From: Amycolatopsis solani
Lineage (GTDB): Bacteria; Actinomycetota; Actinomycetes; Mycobacteriales; Pseudonocardiaceae
NCBI RefSeq assembly: GCF_033441515.1
Contig: NZ_JAWQJT010000001.1
Coordinates: 2,604,001 to 2,668,000 of the forward strand
Reading direction: 5' to 3'
DNA: 64,000 nucleotides
Numbering within the stretch: the stretch's first letter is position 1; each line of letters begins with the position of its first letter. The translations under genes were made by a program, and so were the position numbers. Positions 7,684-15,749 of this stretch are shown one piece after another. A model generated the notes under the pieces. That model saw only the letters and a list, made by a program, of their open reading frames with translations. It was not told where the DNA came from and ran no database searches.

Positions 7684-8664
7684 CTACCGGATCCGGAACC
7701 GGTCCCGGTACTCGCCCGGCGTGGTGGTCAACCGGCGGCGGAACGACCGCGTCAACGTCGACACCGTGCCGAAACCGCAGGTGGTGGCGACGCGGGAGAG
7801 CGTGTCGTCGGTGGTCTCCAGGCGCTGCCGGGCCGCCTCGACCCGCGCGTGCTCGACGTACGCGGCGGGCGTCAGGCCCAGCTCGGCCTTGAACACGCGC
7901 GTGAGCTGCCGGTCGGTGAGGTGGGCGTGGGCGGCCAGGTCGGCGACCGTCAGCGGCTCGGCGAGGTGGGTGGCGATGTGGTGGCGCAGCTCCTCGACCC
8001 GCCGGGTCGCCGACGCCGGTTCGAGGGACACACTGAACTGGCTCTGCCCGCCCGGGCGCCGGAGGAACATGACGAGCTGGCGAGCGACGCGGGCCGCCGG
8101 CTCCGGGCCGAAGTCGTCCTCCACCAGCGCGAGGGCGAGGTCGAGGCAGGCGGTCAGGCCGGCACCGGTCCACACGGCGCCGTCGCGGATGAAGATCGGG
8201 TCGGCGTCGACCGCGATCCCCGGGTGCTCCTCGGCGAGCTGCCGGGCGGTGGACCAGTGCGTGGTGGCGCGCTTGCCGTCGAGCAGCCCGGCCGCGGCGA
8301 GCACGTGCGCCCCGACGCAGACGGACGCCACCCGCCGCGCGTGCCCGGCCAGCTCGCGGACCGCCTCGACCACGGCGGGGTCGCACTCGGCGACGATCTC
8401 CCGGTTCGCCCCGACGGTCACCGCCCCCGGCACGACCAGGGTGTCGATCGCCCGGCCGGCCAGCTCCCCGAAGGTGACGTCCGGCAGCACGCGCACGCCG
8501 GCCGACGTCGTCACGGCGTCCGGCGCCCCGGCCGCGAGGACGACCCGGTAACCGGATGGGCGGTCCAGTTCGCGGTGCAGCAGCGAGAAAACCTCGGCGG
8601 GACCGGTCACGTCGAGCAGGTCGGCCCCGTCGAACAGGACCACGACGATCAGCCGTTCCACCAC
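7684..8664 (-). CDS. GlxA-type AraC regulator with DJ-1/PfpI domain
   Basis: A 326-residue product. Residues 1-~175 form a DJ-1/PfpI-like amidotransferase fold ('LIVVVLFDGADLLDVTGPAE' at the start, 'RVASVCVGAHVLAAAGLLDG' with the nucleophile-elbow cysteine). Residues ~215-320 are an AraC double helix-turn-helix ('LTVADLAAHAHLTDRQLTRV', 'SRVATTCGFGTVSTLTRSF'). GTG 8664 is preferred because GGAG sits five bases before it; ATG 8697 in the same frame has no ribosome site. It is divergent from the isochorismatase-fold gene at 8757, with a 10-bp inverted repeat between them. The probable role is control of that neighbour; the ligand is unknown. Confidence 0.88.
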   Translation of the reverse strand: MVERLIVVVLFDGADLLDVTGPAEVFSLLHRELDRPSGYRVVLAAGAPDAVTTSAGVRVLPDVTFGELAGRAIDTLVVPGAVTVGANREIVAECDPAVVEAVRELAGHARRVASVCVGAHVLAAAGLLDGKRATTHWSTARQLAEEHPGIAVDADPIFIRDGAVWTGAGLTACLDLALALVEDDFGPEPAARVARQLVMFLRRPGGQSQFSVSLEPASATRRVEELRHHIATHLAEPLTVADLAAHAHLTDRQLTRVFKAELGLTPAAYVEHARVEAARQRLETTDDTLSRVATTCGFGTVSTLTRSFRRRLTTTPGEYRDRFRIR

Positions 8665-8712
8665 GCTCGCTCCGATGTCGGTTTCTGCGTCTTGCATGTC
8701 ATTGCCGACACG

Positions 8713-8738
8713 CCCCACCGACCTTAGCGTCGGTGGGG
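8713..8738. promoter_or_regulatory. Inverted-repeat operator between the GlxA-type regulator and hydrolase genes
   Basis: Arms CCCCACCGAC and GTCGGTGGGG with a six-base spacer are centred in the 92-base divergent spacer. The position suits a shared autoregulatory operator. Confidence 0.5.
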
Positions 8739-8756
8739 CCGACGAAAGGAAATGAA

Positions 8757-9347
8757 ATGCCGAGGACGACGCTGCGGGAGCTGAACGGGCTCGACCGGAC
8801 CCCCGCCGCACTGGCCGGGTCGACGCTGATCCTGGTCGACTACCAGAACACGTACACGAAGGGCGTGATGGAACTGGACGGCTGGCGGCCCGCGCTGACC
8901 GCCGCCAAGGACCTGCTCGCCCGGGCCAGAGCCGCGGGCGCGCCGGTGATCCACGTCGTCCACGACGGCGGCGCGGGCAGCGCGTACGACGTGCGCGCCG
9001 ACATCGGTGCCATCCACCCGGACGTCGCCCCGATCGAGGGCGAACCGGTGGTCGTCAAGGCGGCGCCGAACGCGTTCGTCGGCACCGACCTGGGTGAGCG
9101 GGTCGACGCGGCGGGGAACGAGAGCGTGGTGGTGGCGGGCTTCATGACCAACATGTGCGTCACGTTCACCGCGGAGGGAGCGTTCCTGCGCGGCAACACC
9201 CCGACGGTGGTCGCGGAGACGTGCGCAACGCGGCCGCTGGCCACGGCGGTCGCGGAGGTGGGTTCGGAGCAGCTGCACCACAGCGCGCTGGCGACGATCG
9301 CGGACCTGTACGGGGTGGTCGTGCCGGCGGTGGCCGACCTGCGGTAG
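8757..9347 (+). CDS. Isochorismatase-family cysteine hydrolase
   Basis: A 196-residue protein of usual family length. The triad is readable: Asp28 in 'LILVDYQNTY', Lys101 in 'VVVKAAPNAF' and Cys134 in 'GFMTNMCVTFTAEG', with the cis-peptide region 'VAGFMTN' before the cysteine. The family hydrolyses isochorismate, nicotinamide or N-carbamoyl amides; nothing visible selects among them. The ATG at 8757 follows AAAGGA. Its divergent GlxA-type regulator is a common partner of this family. Transcription is probably controlled through the palindrome at 8713. Confidence 0.9.
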   Translation: MPRTTLRELNGLDRTPAALAGSTLILVDYQNTYTKGVMELDGWRPALTAAKDLLARARAAGAPVIHVVHDGGAGSAYDVRADIGAIHPDVAPIEGEPVVVKAAPNAFVGTDLGERVDAAGNESVVVAGFMTNMCVTFTAEGAFLRGNTPTVVAETCATRPLATAVAEVGSEQLHHSALATIADLYGVVVPAVADLR

Positions 9348-9366
9348 CCGTGCGGGCGGGCGGTGG

Positions 9367-9447
9367 GGTGGCCGGCTGCGGTCGTGGGATGGCCGCGCGG
9401 CCGTCCGGACCCGGTGTGGTGGCCGGCCGCGGTCGTGGGGTAGCCGG
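9367..9447. repeat. Degenerate GC-rich repeat in the 9348-9723 non-coding gap
   Basis: Two copies of a ~30-base unit (GGTGGCCGGCYGCGGTCGTG core, at 9367 and 9418; 51-base period) lie in a 376-base gap. A 20-base piece (GGCCGYCCGGACCCGGTGTG) at ~9398 recurs at ~9671. No convincing gene, promoter or terminator was seen in this gap. Confidence 0.5.
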
Positions 9448-9723
9448 TGCCCGTCGCGCGGGCGCGGTGCTTGCCGCCCGCGCCGGCCGGGCACGGCGAG
9501 TTCGGTTGCGGCGGGCCGCAGGCCGGCCAGGGTCGAGTGCGGGTTGCGGGGTTGCGGGTCTCGGCCGTGCGCGAGGCAGGCGCGGTGGTGGCCGGGCCGA
9601 GCCTCGCGCGCCGGGCCGGGCTCGCGCCGGTCCGTCGTGGCCCCCCGCAAGGCCGACCGATGGCGCGCGGCGGCCGCCCGGACCCGGTGTGCGACCGCCC
9701 GGTGACTGGCAGGATCGAACCCC

Positions 9724-10671
9724 GTGGCGAACGAACTCGAGCGCGTGCTGCGGACCAGGACGATCCTCCTGTGGGGCGCCGGCCTCCTGGTGCTCGCCGC
9801 GCTGGCGGCGACGCTGCTGCTCACCCTGCTGGGCGGCGGCCGCCCGGAGGACTCCGCCCGGCTCGACGCGCTCAAGACCGCCGCCAACATCGTCGTCGGG
9901 ACCGGGGGTGCCGCCGCGCTGCTGCTCGCCGCGCGGCGGCAGCGGTCCGCCGAGCTCGACCTGGTGCAGAAGGACCACGACGCCACCGAGCGGCGGGTCA
10001 CCGAGATCTACGGCAAGGCCGCCGACCAGCTCGGCAGCGACAAGGCGCCCGTCCGGCTCGCCGGGCTCTACTCGCTCGAACGGCTCGCCGGCGGGTACGC
10101 CGAGCACCGGCAGACGATCGTCAACGTGCTCTGCGCCTACCTGCGGATGCCCTACGAGCCCGGCGACGACACCCTCGAGGAGCTGCAGGTCCGCAAGACC
10201 GCGCAGCGCATCCTCCTGCTGCACCTGCGGCCCGGCAAGCCCGAGGCGCCGAACGGGGACTTCTGGCCGGACATCGACCTCGACTTCTCCGGGGCGACGC
10301 TCGTCGGGCTGACGCTCACGCACTGCTCGATCCGGTCGATCGTCTGCTACGGCACGACGTTCCTCGAACTGACGTCGCTGCGCGGCACCGAATTCCGCAC
10401 GAAAGCGGACTTCAACAAGGCCGAATTCAAGGACCGCGCCGATTTGCGCGGCACCGTTTTCGGCGGTGACCGCGATTCTTTCAACGGCACCGTTTTCGCT
10501 GGTCCGGCCGATTTCGGCAGCAAGTCCGCCGCGCGGCTCGCGGGGGCGATCGCGCAACGGGGATTTCCCCGTACCTGGCCACCGGGCTGGGAAGAACGGC
10601 CGATCGTCGACCGGCCGGGCTGGGTGGAATTGACACGAAAGGCTGATCCGGGGCAACCGGAAGGCCGTTAG
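9724..10671 (+). CDS. Pentapeptide-repeat membrane protein
   Basis: A 315-residue protein from the GTG at 9724. Two N-terminal transmembrane helices (~14-38 and ~50-68) are followed by a charged linker 'HDATERRVTEIYGKAADQLG'. A helical region with 'RLAGLYSLERLA' recurs in actinobacterial pentapeptide proteins. Degenerate pentapeptide repeats follow from ~190 to 265 ('DFSGATLVGLTLTHCSIRSI', 'TEFRTKADFNKAEFKDRADL', 'GTVFAGPADF'). Codons in the repeat part are less G/C-rich at position three ('GATTTGCGCGGC'), unlike the N-terminal half. The family has no single function; a membrane-anchored scaffold role is a guess. It stands alone upstream of cbs. Confidence 0.8.
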   Translation: MANELERVLRTRTILLWGAGLLVLAALAATLLLTLLGGGRPEDSARLDALKTAANIVVGTGGAAALLLAARRQRSAELDLVQKDHDATERRVTEIYGKAADQLGSDKAPVRLAGLYSLERLAGGYAEHRQTIVNVLCAYLRMPYEPGDDTLEELQVRKTAQRILLLHLRPGKPEAPNGDFWPDIDLDFSGATLVGLTLTHCSIRSIVCYGTTFLELTSLRGTEFRTKADFNKAEFKDRADLRGTVFGGDRDSFNGTVFAGPADFGSKSAARLAGAIAQRGFPRTWPPGWEERPIVDRPGWVELTRKADPGQPEGR

Positions 10672-10723
10672 GATCGTGTGCTCAGTGAAGTCGCCGTTCC
10701 ACGACACGGGAGGTGAACCGGCG

Positions 10724-10885
10724 ATGATCACCACCTGGGCCGCCTGCAGGGCGTCCCTGATCCTGCGGATGGACTGCCGCGTGCCGAGCGGCGCCGGGCG
10801 GACCCTCCGGGACGGGATGACGGCTCAGCGTGCGGCGGCCCCCGGGCCGGAACCGGCGTGGACGAGCGGCTTGGTGGCCGCCTGA
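10724..10885 (+). CDS. Possible 53-codon ORF in the leader region before cbs
   Basis: ATG 10724 is preceded by GGAGG at the right distance and the frame closes at 10885, 130 bases before cbs. The product 'MITTWAACRASLILRMDCR...' has two cysteines and no recognised domain. Codon bias is weak. It is the only plausible coding feature in the 344-base gap 10672-11015 and may well be chance. Confidence 0.15.
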   Translation: MITTWAACRASLILRMDCRVPSGAGRTLRDGMTAQRAAAPGPEPAWTSGLVAA

Positions 10886-10978
10886 GGAGTCCTCGCCGGG
10901 CGGCTCGGCCTCGCCACCGCTGCCCGGCATCGCCGACGCGCACCCGGAGGCCCCCCGGACCCCCGATCGCGCGTGAGG

Positions 10979-11009
10979 TGGACAAGGCCACCAGTCCGCC
11001 ATCTAGGCT
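10979..11009 (+). promoter_or_regulatory. Promoter of cbs (leaderless)
   Basis: A TGGACA at 10979 and TAGGCT at 11004 are separated by 19 bases. The GTG start at 11016 lies six bases past the -10, and no ribosome site precedes it, which fits a leaderless mRNA. Confidence 0.5.
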
Positions 11010-11015
11010 GGCCCC

Positions 11016-12386
11016 GTGGAGTATGCAGAGCACATCGCCGACCTCGTGGGCAACACCCCGCTGGTCAAGCTGAACTCGTTGACCAAGGGGCTCAAGCCGC
11101 TCGTGCTGGCCAAGGTCGAGTACCTGAACCCGGGTGGCTCGGTCAAGGACCGCATCGCGCTGCGCATGATCGAAGCCGCCGAAGCCTCCGGCGAACTGCG
11201 CCCGGGCGGCACGATCGTGGAGCCGACGTCCGGCAACACCGGCGTCGGCCTCGCCATGGTCGCGCAGCGCAAGGGCTACCGGTGCGTGTTCGTCTGCCCG
11301 GACAAGGTCAGCGAAGACAAGCGCAACGTGCTCAAGGCGTACGGGGCCCGCGTCGTGGTGTGCCCGACGGCGGTCGCGCCCGAGCACCCGGACTCCTACT
11401 ACAACGTCTCCGACCGCCTGGTCCGCGAGATCGACGGCGCCTGGAAGCCCAACCAGTACGCCAACGCGCAGAACCCGGAGAGCCACTACCTCTCCACCGG
11501 CCCGGAGCTGTGGAAGCAGACCGACGGGAAGATCACGCACTTCGTCGCGGGCGTCGGCACCGGCGGCACGATCTCCGGCACCGGCAAGTACCTCAAGGAG
11601 GTCAGCGACGGCCGGGTGCAGGTGGTCGGCGCCGACCCGGAGGGCTCGGTCTACTCCGGCGGCAGCGGCCGGCCGTACCTCGTCGAGGGCGTCGGCGAGG
11701 ACTTCTGGCCGGACACCTACGACCGGAACATCGCCGACGAGATCATCCCGGTCTCCGACGCCGACTCGTTCCAGGTCACCCGGCGGCTCGCGCTGGAAGA
11801 GGGCCTGCTGGTCGGCGGCTCGTGCGGGATGGCCGTCGCCGCCGCGCTGAAGCTCGCCGAGCGGCTCACCGAGGACGACGTCGTGGTCGTGCTGCTGCCC
11901 GACGGCGGCCGCGGCTACCTGACGAAGGTCTTCAACGACACCTGGATGTCCTCCTACGGCTTCCTCCCGCCCGACTCCTCCGGCGCGACGGTCGCCGACG
12001 TCCTCACGAAGAAGAGCGGCTCGCTGCCGAACCTGGTGCACTCGCACCCGAACGAGACGGTCGCCGAGGCCATCGCGATCCTGGCCGAGTTCGGCGTCAG
12101 CCAGATGCCCGTGGTCAGCGCGGAGCCGCCGGTGATGGCCGCCGAGGTCGTCGGCGCGGTCAACGAGCGCGACCTGCTCGACGCGTTGTTCACCGGAAAG
12201 GCGCAACTGGCCGACCGGCTCGACCGGCACATGTCGCCGCCGTTGCCGACGATCGGCGGCGGCGAGCAGGTGAGCTCGGCGATGACCGCGCTGGAGAGCG
12301 CGGACGGCGCCCTCGTGCTGATCGACGGCAAGCCCGCGGGCGTGGTCACCCGGCACGACCTGCTGGGGTTCCTGGCCGGGCGGTGA
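11016..12386 (+). CDS. cbs: Cystathionine beta-synthase
   Basis: A 456-residue PLP enzyme that condenses serine and homocysteine to cystathionine (reverse transsulfuration). The fold-type II core has the PLP lysine in 'LNPGGSVKDR' (Lys44), the phosphate/substrate loop 'PTSGNTGVGLAM' and the glycine-rich 'GVGTGGTISGTGKYL'. A C-terminal pair of CBS (Bateman) domains spans ~330-456 ('LVHSHPNETVAEAIAIL', 'VVTRHDLLGFLAGR'), the mark that separates it from plain cysteine synthases. In M. tuberculosis the orthologue Rv1077 heads the same block, followed by the proline-rich antigen and metB. The downstream order here matches, with two membrane protein genes added. The start is leaderless GTG 11016. 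Confidence 0.96.
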   Translation: MEYAEHIADLVGNTPLVKLNSLTKGLKPLVLAKVEYLNPGGSVKDRIALRMIEAAEASGELRPGGTIVEPTSGNTGVGLAMVAQRKGYRCVFVCPDKVSEDKRNVLKAYGARVVVCPTAVAPEHPDSYYNVSDRLVREIDGAWKPNQYANAQNPESHYLSTGPELWKQTDGKITHFVAGVGTGGTISGTGKYLKEVSDGRVQVVGADPEGSVYSGGSGRPYLVEGVGEDFWPDTYDRNIADEIIPVSDADSFQVTRRLALEEGLLVGGSCGMAVAAALKLAERLTEDDVVVVLLPDGGRGYLTKVFNDTWMSSYGFLPPDSSGATVADVLTKKSGSLPNLVHSHPNETVAEAIAILAEFGVSQMPVVSAEPPVMAAEVVGAVNERDLLDALFTGKAQLADRLDRHMSPPLPTIGGGEQVSSAMTALESADGALVLIDGKPAGVVTRHDLLGFLAGR

Positions 12387-12514
12387 CCAGCCCCTTAAAA
12401 GTGTCTTGATCGGCGGACCCGGCAGGGGCGTTACGAGCGCCCTGCCGGGTGATCCGATAGCGTGGTCGCGAGTAGAACACTTTCGCGTCCTCGTCAAGGG
12501 GGTTCAAGACCCAC

Positions 12515-14014
12515 ATGAGTGCACCGCAGCCACCGAACCAGCCGTGGGGTGGCAACCAGCCACCTCAGGGCCCGCCGAGTGGCCCCCACCCGCAGCAGGA
12601 CCCGTTCGGCAGCCCGGAGCCGACCCAGGTCGTCCAGCCCGCCCAGCCCCAGGGCGGTTCCCCGTTCGGGGAGACGCCGGAGCCGACCCAGGTCGTCCAG
12701 CCGTCCCAGCCGGGTGACGGCGGGGCGGGCGCGACCCAGGCGATGCCGCCGGTGGACGCGAACGCGACGCAGTGGGTGAACCCGGCCGCCGGCGGCGACG
12801 CCCCGGTCGCGGACTCCACGCAGCTGGTGCCCCCGGGCTCCCAGCCGCCGGCGATCCCGTACACCCCGCCGCCGAGCGCGGCCGACAACCCGGCCGCGGC
12901 GTTCGGCCAGCACCAGGGCGGCTTCGGTCAGCCGGAGCAGCAGGGCGGCTTCGGCCAGCCCGGTCAGCCGGGCGGGTTCGGGCAGCAGCCGGGTGGCTTC
13001 GGCCAGCCGGGTCAGCCCCCGCAGGGCTTCGGCGCCCCCGGGTTCGGGCAGCAGCCCGGCTTCGGCGGCCCGCCGCAGCAGCCGTTCGGGGCCGCGCCCG
13101 CGTCGGGCGGCAACGGCCTGTACGGCTACATCGCCGGCGGCGTCGTCGCGGTGCTGGGCCTCATCGCGCTGATCATCTCCTTCGGGTACATGAGCGACGC
13201 GAGCGACTACTCGAAGCTCTTCGACAGCGCGCCGAGCCAGGAAGCGATCAAGGACGTCCTCGACCGGCTGGGCATCATCGGTCCGGGCACCGTCTGGTTC
13301 TACGTGATCATGATCCTGGTGGGCTCGCTGCTCGCCCTCGCCGGCGGTGTCGGCCTCGCGCTGGCGGGCAAGCTGGGCGGCATCAAGAAGTTCGTGCCGA
13401 TCGTGGTCGTCGCGGGCGGTGCGCTGCTCACGGTGTTCGCGCTGCTGCTCAAGATCGGGATGACGCCGAAGGCCGAGGCGCTCGCGCAGGTTTCCGCGTC
13501 CGCCAAGGACACCTTCGGTCTCGGGCTGCCGCCGCTGATCCTCGGCGTCCTCGTCCTCATCGTGGGCGTGCTCGGCCTGGTCCCGGCGACCGCGCAGTTC
13601 GTCGGCCTCGGCGGCGGCGGCGGTGCCGCGCCGGCCGGGCCGCAGGGCTTCGGCGGTCCGCCCCAGGGCTTCGGCGGCCCGCAGCAGCCCGGCGGCTTCG
13701 GCCAGCCGGGTCAGCCGGGCCAGCCGCCGCAGGGCTTCGGCCAGCCCCCGCAGGGTTACGGCCCGCCCCCGGGCTACGGCCAGCCGGGCGGCCCCAACCC
13801 GTCCAGCGGCGGGTTCCCGCAGCCGTCGAGCGGTGGCTTCCCGCAGCCGGGCCAGCCGCCGCAGCAGCAGGGCGGGTACGGCCAGCCGCAGCAGCCGTAC
13901 GGCTACCCGCAGCAGCCGGGTCAGCCGCCGCAGGGTTACGGCCAGCCGCCGGGCCAGCAGGGCCCGCCGAGCGGCGGGTTCGGCCAGCCCGGCCAGCCGC
14001 CGCAGCAGTGGTGA
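12515..14014 (+). CDS. Proline/glycine/glutamine-rich membrane protein (Pra/34-kDa antigen-like)
   Basis: A 499-residue protein. Residues 1-195 are low complexity, with two 'EPTQVVQP' units and 'GGFGQPGQ' repeats. Four transmembrane helices follow (~200-228, 260-288, 293-315, 335-360), beginning '[20 protein letters not shown]'. A second P/G/Q-rich tail fills 366-499 ('QPPQGFGQP', '[20 protein letters not shown]'). It occupies the place of M. tuberculosis pra (Rv1078) between cbs and metB; the four-helix core also resembles DUF5336 antigens. ATG 12515 has GGGGG about 13 bases upstream. The function is not known; a cell-envelope role is inferred. A strong terminator follows. Confidence 0.82.
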   Translation: MSAPQPPNQPWGGNQPPQGPPSGPHPQQDPFGSPEPTQVVQPAQPQGGSPFGETPEPTQVVQPSQPGDGGAGATQAMPPVDANATQWVNPAAGGDAPVADSTQLVPPGSQPPAIPYTPPPSAADNPAAAFGQHQGGFGQPEQQGGFGQPGQPGGFGQQPGGFGQPGQPPQGFGAPGFGQQPGFGGPPQQPFGAAPASGGNGLYGYIAGGVVAVLGLIALIISFGYMSDASDYSKLFDSAPSQEAIKDVLDRLGIIGPGTVWFYVIMILVGSLLALAGGVGLALAGKLGGIKKFVPIVVVAGGALLTVFALLLKIGMTPKAEALAQVSASAKDTFGLGLPPLILGVLVLIVGVLGLVPATAQFVGLGGGGGAAPAGPQGFGGPPQGFGGPQQPGGFGQPGQPGQPPQGFGQPPQGYGPPPGYGQPGGPNPSSGGFPQPSSGGFPQPGQPPQQQGGYGQPQQPYGYPQQPGQPPQGYGQPPGQQGPPSGGFGQPGQPPQQW

Positions 14015-14028
14015 ACTGAGCGCCTTCC

Positions 14029-14059
14029 GTGCCCCGGAGCCCATTCGGCTCCGGGGCAC
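14029..14059 (+). terminator. Terminator-like hairpin after the proline-rich gene
   Basis: A 13-bp perfect stem (GTGCCCCGGAGCC and complement) with a five-base loop starts 14 bases after the stop at 14014. There is no long T-run, as is usual in actinomycetes. Confidence 0.8.
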
Positions 14060-14260
14060 GCTGCGTTTACCGCCTATCAACAATTGTCCGAACAGGACTA
14101 AAGGACATCGTGTGATCGCGTGACATGATTTCTGCCGCTACCGCACAATAATGATCTTGGGTTCCGCCGTCCGGCCGAATTCCGTTCCGATCCCGGACTA
14201 CTCCCGCCATTCCGGTCTATGGTGAGCGCCGACGTACTGAGCTTGCCTGATGGGGGAGTT

Positions 14261-14794
14261 GTGACCGGCTTTCCGGTAGCGCGTTCGCATTCGTATTCAT
14301 CGACTCGGCCATCCGGAGTAACGGCGGTGCTCGCCAGTTTGCTCGGCATTCCGGCCGCGGTCGCCGCGGGATACGTACCGGTCAAGATCTTTCTCGACAT
14401 GCCCGCCGAATTCAGCCTCGGCGCACTCCCGGGTCTGGTGCTCGTGGACTTCGCCGGTTACCTCGTCGCCGGGCTCGTCCTCCTCCTCGGCTCGCTGGCC
14501 ACGCTGTTCCGCGCGACGGCGGGCGCGGTCCTGCTCGGCGTCGGCGCGCTGCTGGCCATCGGGGCGCTGCTGATGGAGCCGGTGTCGATGGGCGTCCCGC
14601 TCGCCCGCTTCGCCGACGCGATGTTCACCCGCGGCGGGCTGGCCATGCTCGACCGGGTCGGCCTCGCCACGCTTTCGGTGCTCGTGCTGGTACTGGCCTT
14701 CCTGCCGCCGACGTTCCGCTACCTGCGCTACCGCGCCGCACTGCCGGCGCTCGCCGGTCCGGGCGCGTACCCGACTTCGTCGCGGACTTGGTGA
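14261..14794 (+). CDS. Four-helix membrane protein of unknown function
   Basis: A 177-residue product from the GTG at 14261, with GGGGGAG directly upstream; an ATG at 14219 in frame lacks a site. After a ~25-residue polar N-terminus come four hydrophobic helices ('VTAVLASLLGIPAAVAAGYV', 'LVDFAGYLVAGLVLLLGSLA', 'AGAVLLGVGALLAIGALLM', 'VGLATLSVLVLVLAFLPP') and a short basic tail. No known domain was recognised. The 200 bases before it are AT-richer than average and presumably hold its promoter. Together with the next gene it forms a small membrane-protein pair between the proline-rich gene and metB. Confidence 0.65.
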   Translation: MTGFPVARSHSYSSTRPSGVTAVLASLLGIPAAVAAGYVPVKIFLDMPAEFSLGALPGLVLVDFAGYLVAGLVLLLGSLATLFRATAGAVLLGVGALLAIGALLMEPVSMGVPLARFADAMFTRGGLAMLDRVGLATLSVLVLVLAFLPPTFRYLRYRAALPALAGPGAYPTSSRTW

Positions 14795-14827
14795 GTCCCG
14801 CCTCGCCTGCCCTGCGGCCCCGACGAG

Positions 14828-14908
14828 CCCCAATGTGGCCTTCGGTGCGTGAGACGCACCCAAGGCGGCCTTCGGTGCGTCAGACGCAACCAAGGTCGCC
14901 TTGGGGCG
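14828..14908. repeat. Tandem ~35-base repeat with internal hairpins
   Basis: Two adjoining copies of a GGCCTTCGGTGCGT-(A/G/C)AGACGCA-ACCAAGG type unit, each with an internal stem (GGTGCGT/ACGCACC in the first), lie between two membrane protein genes. I recall similar units scattered in Amycolatopsis intergenic regions, but that cannot be verified here. Confidence 0.6.
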
Positions 14909-14929
14909 CAGTGAACCGGCGCCCCCCGG

Positions 14930-15454
14930 ATGGTCACGTACGGTAACCAGTCGTATCCTCGGCTCCCGTACCCGCCCCACCAGCAGGGCGGCCGACTCCC
15001 GGACCGGTGCCGCTTGACCACCTCCACCGAAGGCCGCACCGCACTCGCCGCGGCGGCACTCGCCCTGCTCGGCGGCCTGGTCTACGCCGCGGGCCTCGTC
15101 CTCGACGTCGTCACGCTGGCCCGCTTCCCGGCCGACGCGGGCCGCATCGGCGTGCACGCGGCGGTCGACGGCGTCCTCGCGTCGGTCCTGCTGTCCGGCG
15201 GTGTCCTGCTCCTGCGCCGCCACCCGGCGGGCCGCATCGCCTGCGTGGCCGGCAGCTCGGCCGCGCTGCTCGCGACGCTGACATCACTGGTGCTGGCGGC
15301 CACCGGCCTCGCCGTCGTCGACCTCGGCGGACCCGGCGATCTGGCCGCGGGCGGGCTTGCCGCGCTCGCGCTGGTGCTGCCGCCGTCGGCTGTCACGCTG
15401 GCGCTGGCGGCCTCTCGGCCGGCCGCCCGCTGGGTCGGCGTGGCGCCCGCCTGA
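14930..15454 (+). CDS. Four-helix membrane protein of unknown function
   Basis: A 174-residue frame if ATG 14930 is used. The N-terminal 28 residues ('YPRLPYPPHQQGGRLP') are polar and Pro/Gln-rich. The conserved-looking part starts at TTG 15014 ('TTSTEGRTALAAAALALLGG'), and a TATCCT at 14954 would suit transcription of that shorter form, so the start is uncertain. Four hydrophobic segments follow ('TALAAAALALLGGLVYAAGL', 'VDGVLASVLLSGGVLLL', 'AALLATLTSLVLAATGLAVV', 'GLAALALVLPPSAVTLALAA'). No known domain was recognised. The last ~138 coding bases are the first copy of a tandem duplication (see the repeat at 15317). Confidence 0.55.
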   Translation: MVTYGNQSYPRLPYPPHQQGGRLPDRCRLTTSTEGRTALAAAALALLGGLVYAAGLVLDVVTLARFPADAGRIGVHAAVDGVLASVLLSGGVLLLRRHPAGRIACVAGSSAALLATLTSLVLAATGLAVVDLGGPGDLAAGGLAALALVLPPSAVTLALAASRPAARWVGVAPA

Positions 15455-15675
15455 TCTCCGGCCGTGCGGAGTTGTGCGCGCCGGTGTCGATCTCGGCGGC
15501 CCGGGTGACTTGGCCGGGGATGGGCTGGCCGCGCTCGCGCCGTCGGCTGTCGCACTCGCGCTGGCGGCCTCCCGGCCGGCCGGCCGCTGGGTCGGCGTGG
15601 CGCCCGCCTGATCTCCGGCCGTGCGGAGTTGTGCGCGCCGGTGTCGATCTCGCCTGGCCCGGTGACCTGCAGCGG
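15317..15675. repeat. Tandem duplication of a gene 3' end (169 bp + 157 bp + partial third copy)
   Basis: Unit 1 (15317-15485) covers the last 46 codons and stop of the preceding gene plus 31 bases. Unit 2 (15486-15642) repeats it with scattered substitutions and a clean 12-base, in-frame deletion, and retains the same C-terminus 'RWVGVAPA' and stop. A third copy begins at 15643 and decays after ~32 bases. The copies occupy the spacer before metB. Confidence 0.9.
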
Positions 15676-15749
15676 GACCGGACCCACACGTCCGGCTGAG
15701 ACCCATCCCACCTGACGGGAATGTTCCTGCCAAGCCTTACGCTGAACAG

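Noticed and set aside
10676..10885. 69-codon frame starting at GTG 10676
   Set aside because: No ribosome site and no coding bias for the first part; only the shorter frame from 10724 has a ribosome site, and even that is doubtful.
14098..14400. 100-codon minus-strand frame before the four-helix membrane protein
   Set aside because: Opposes a gene with a good ribosome site and membrane topology; the product has no features.
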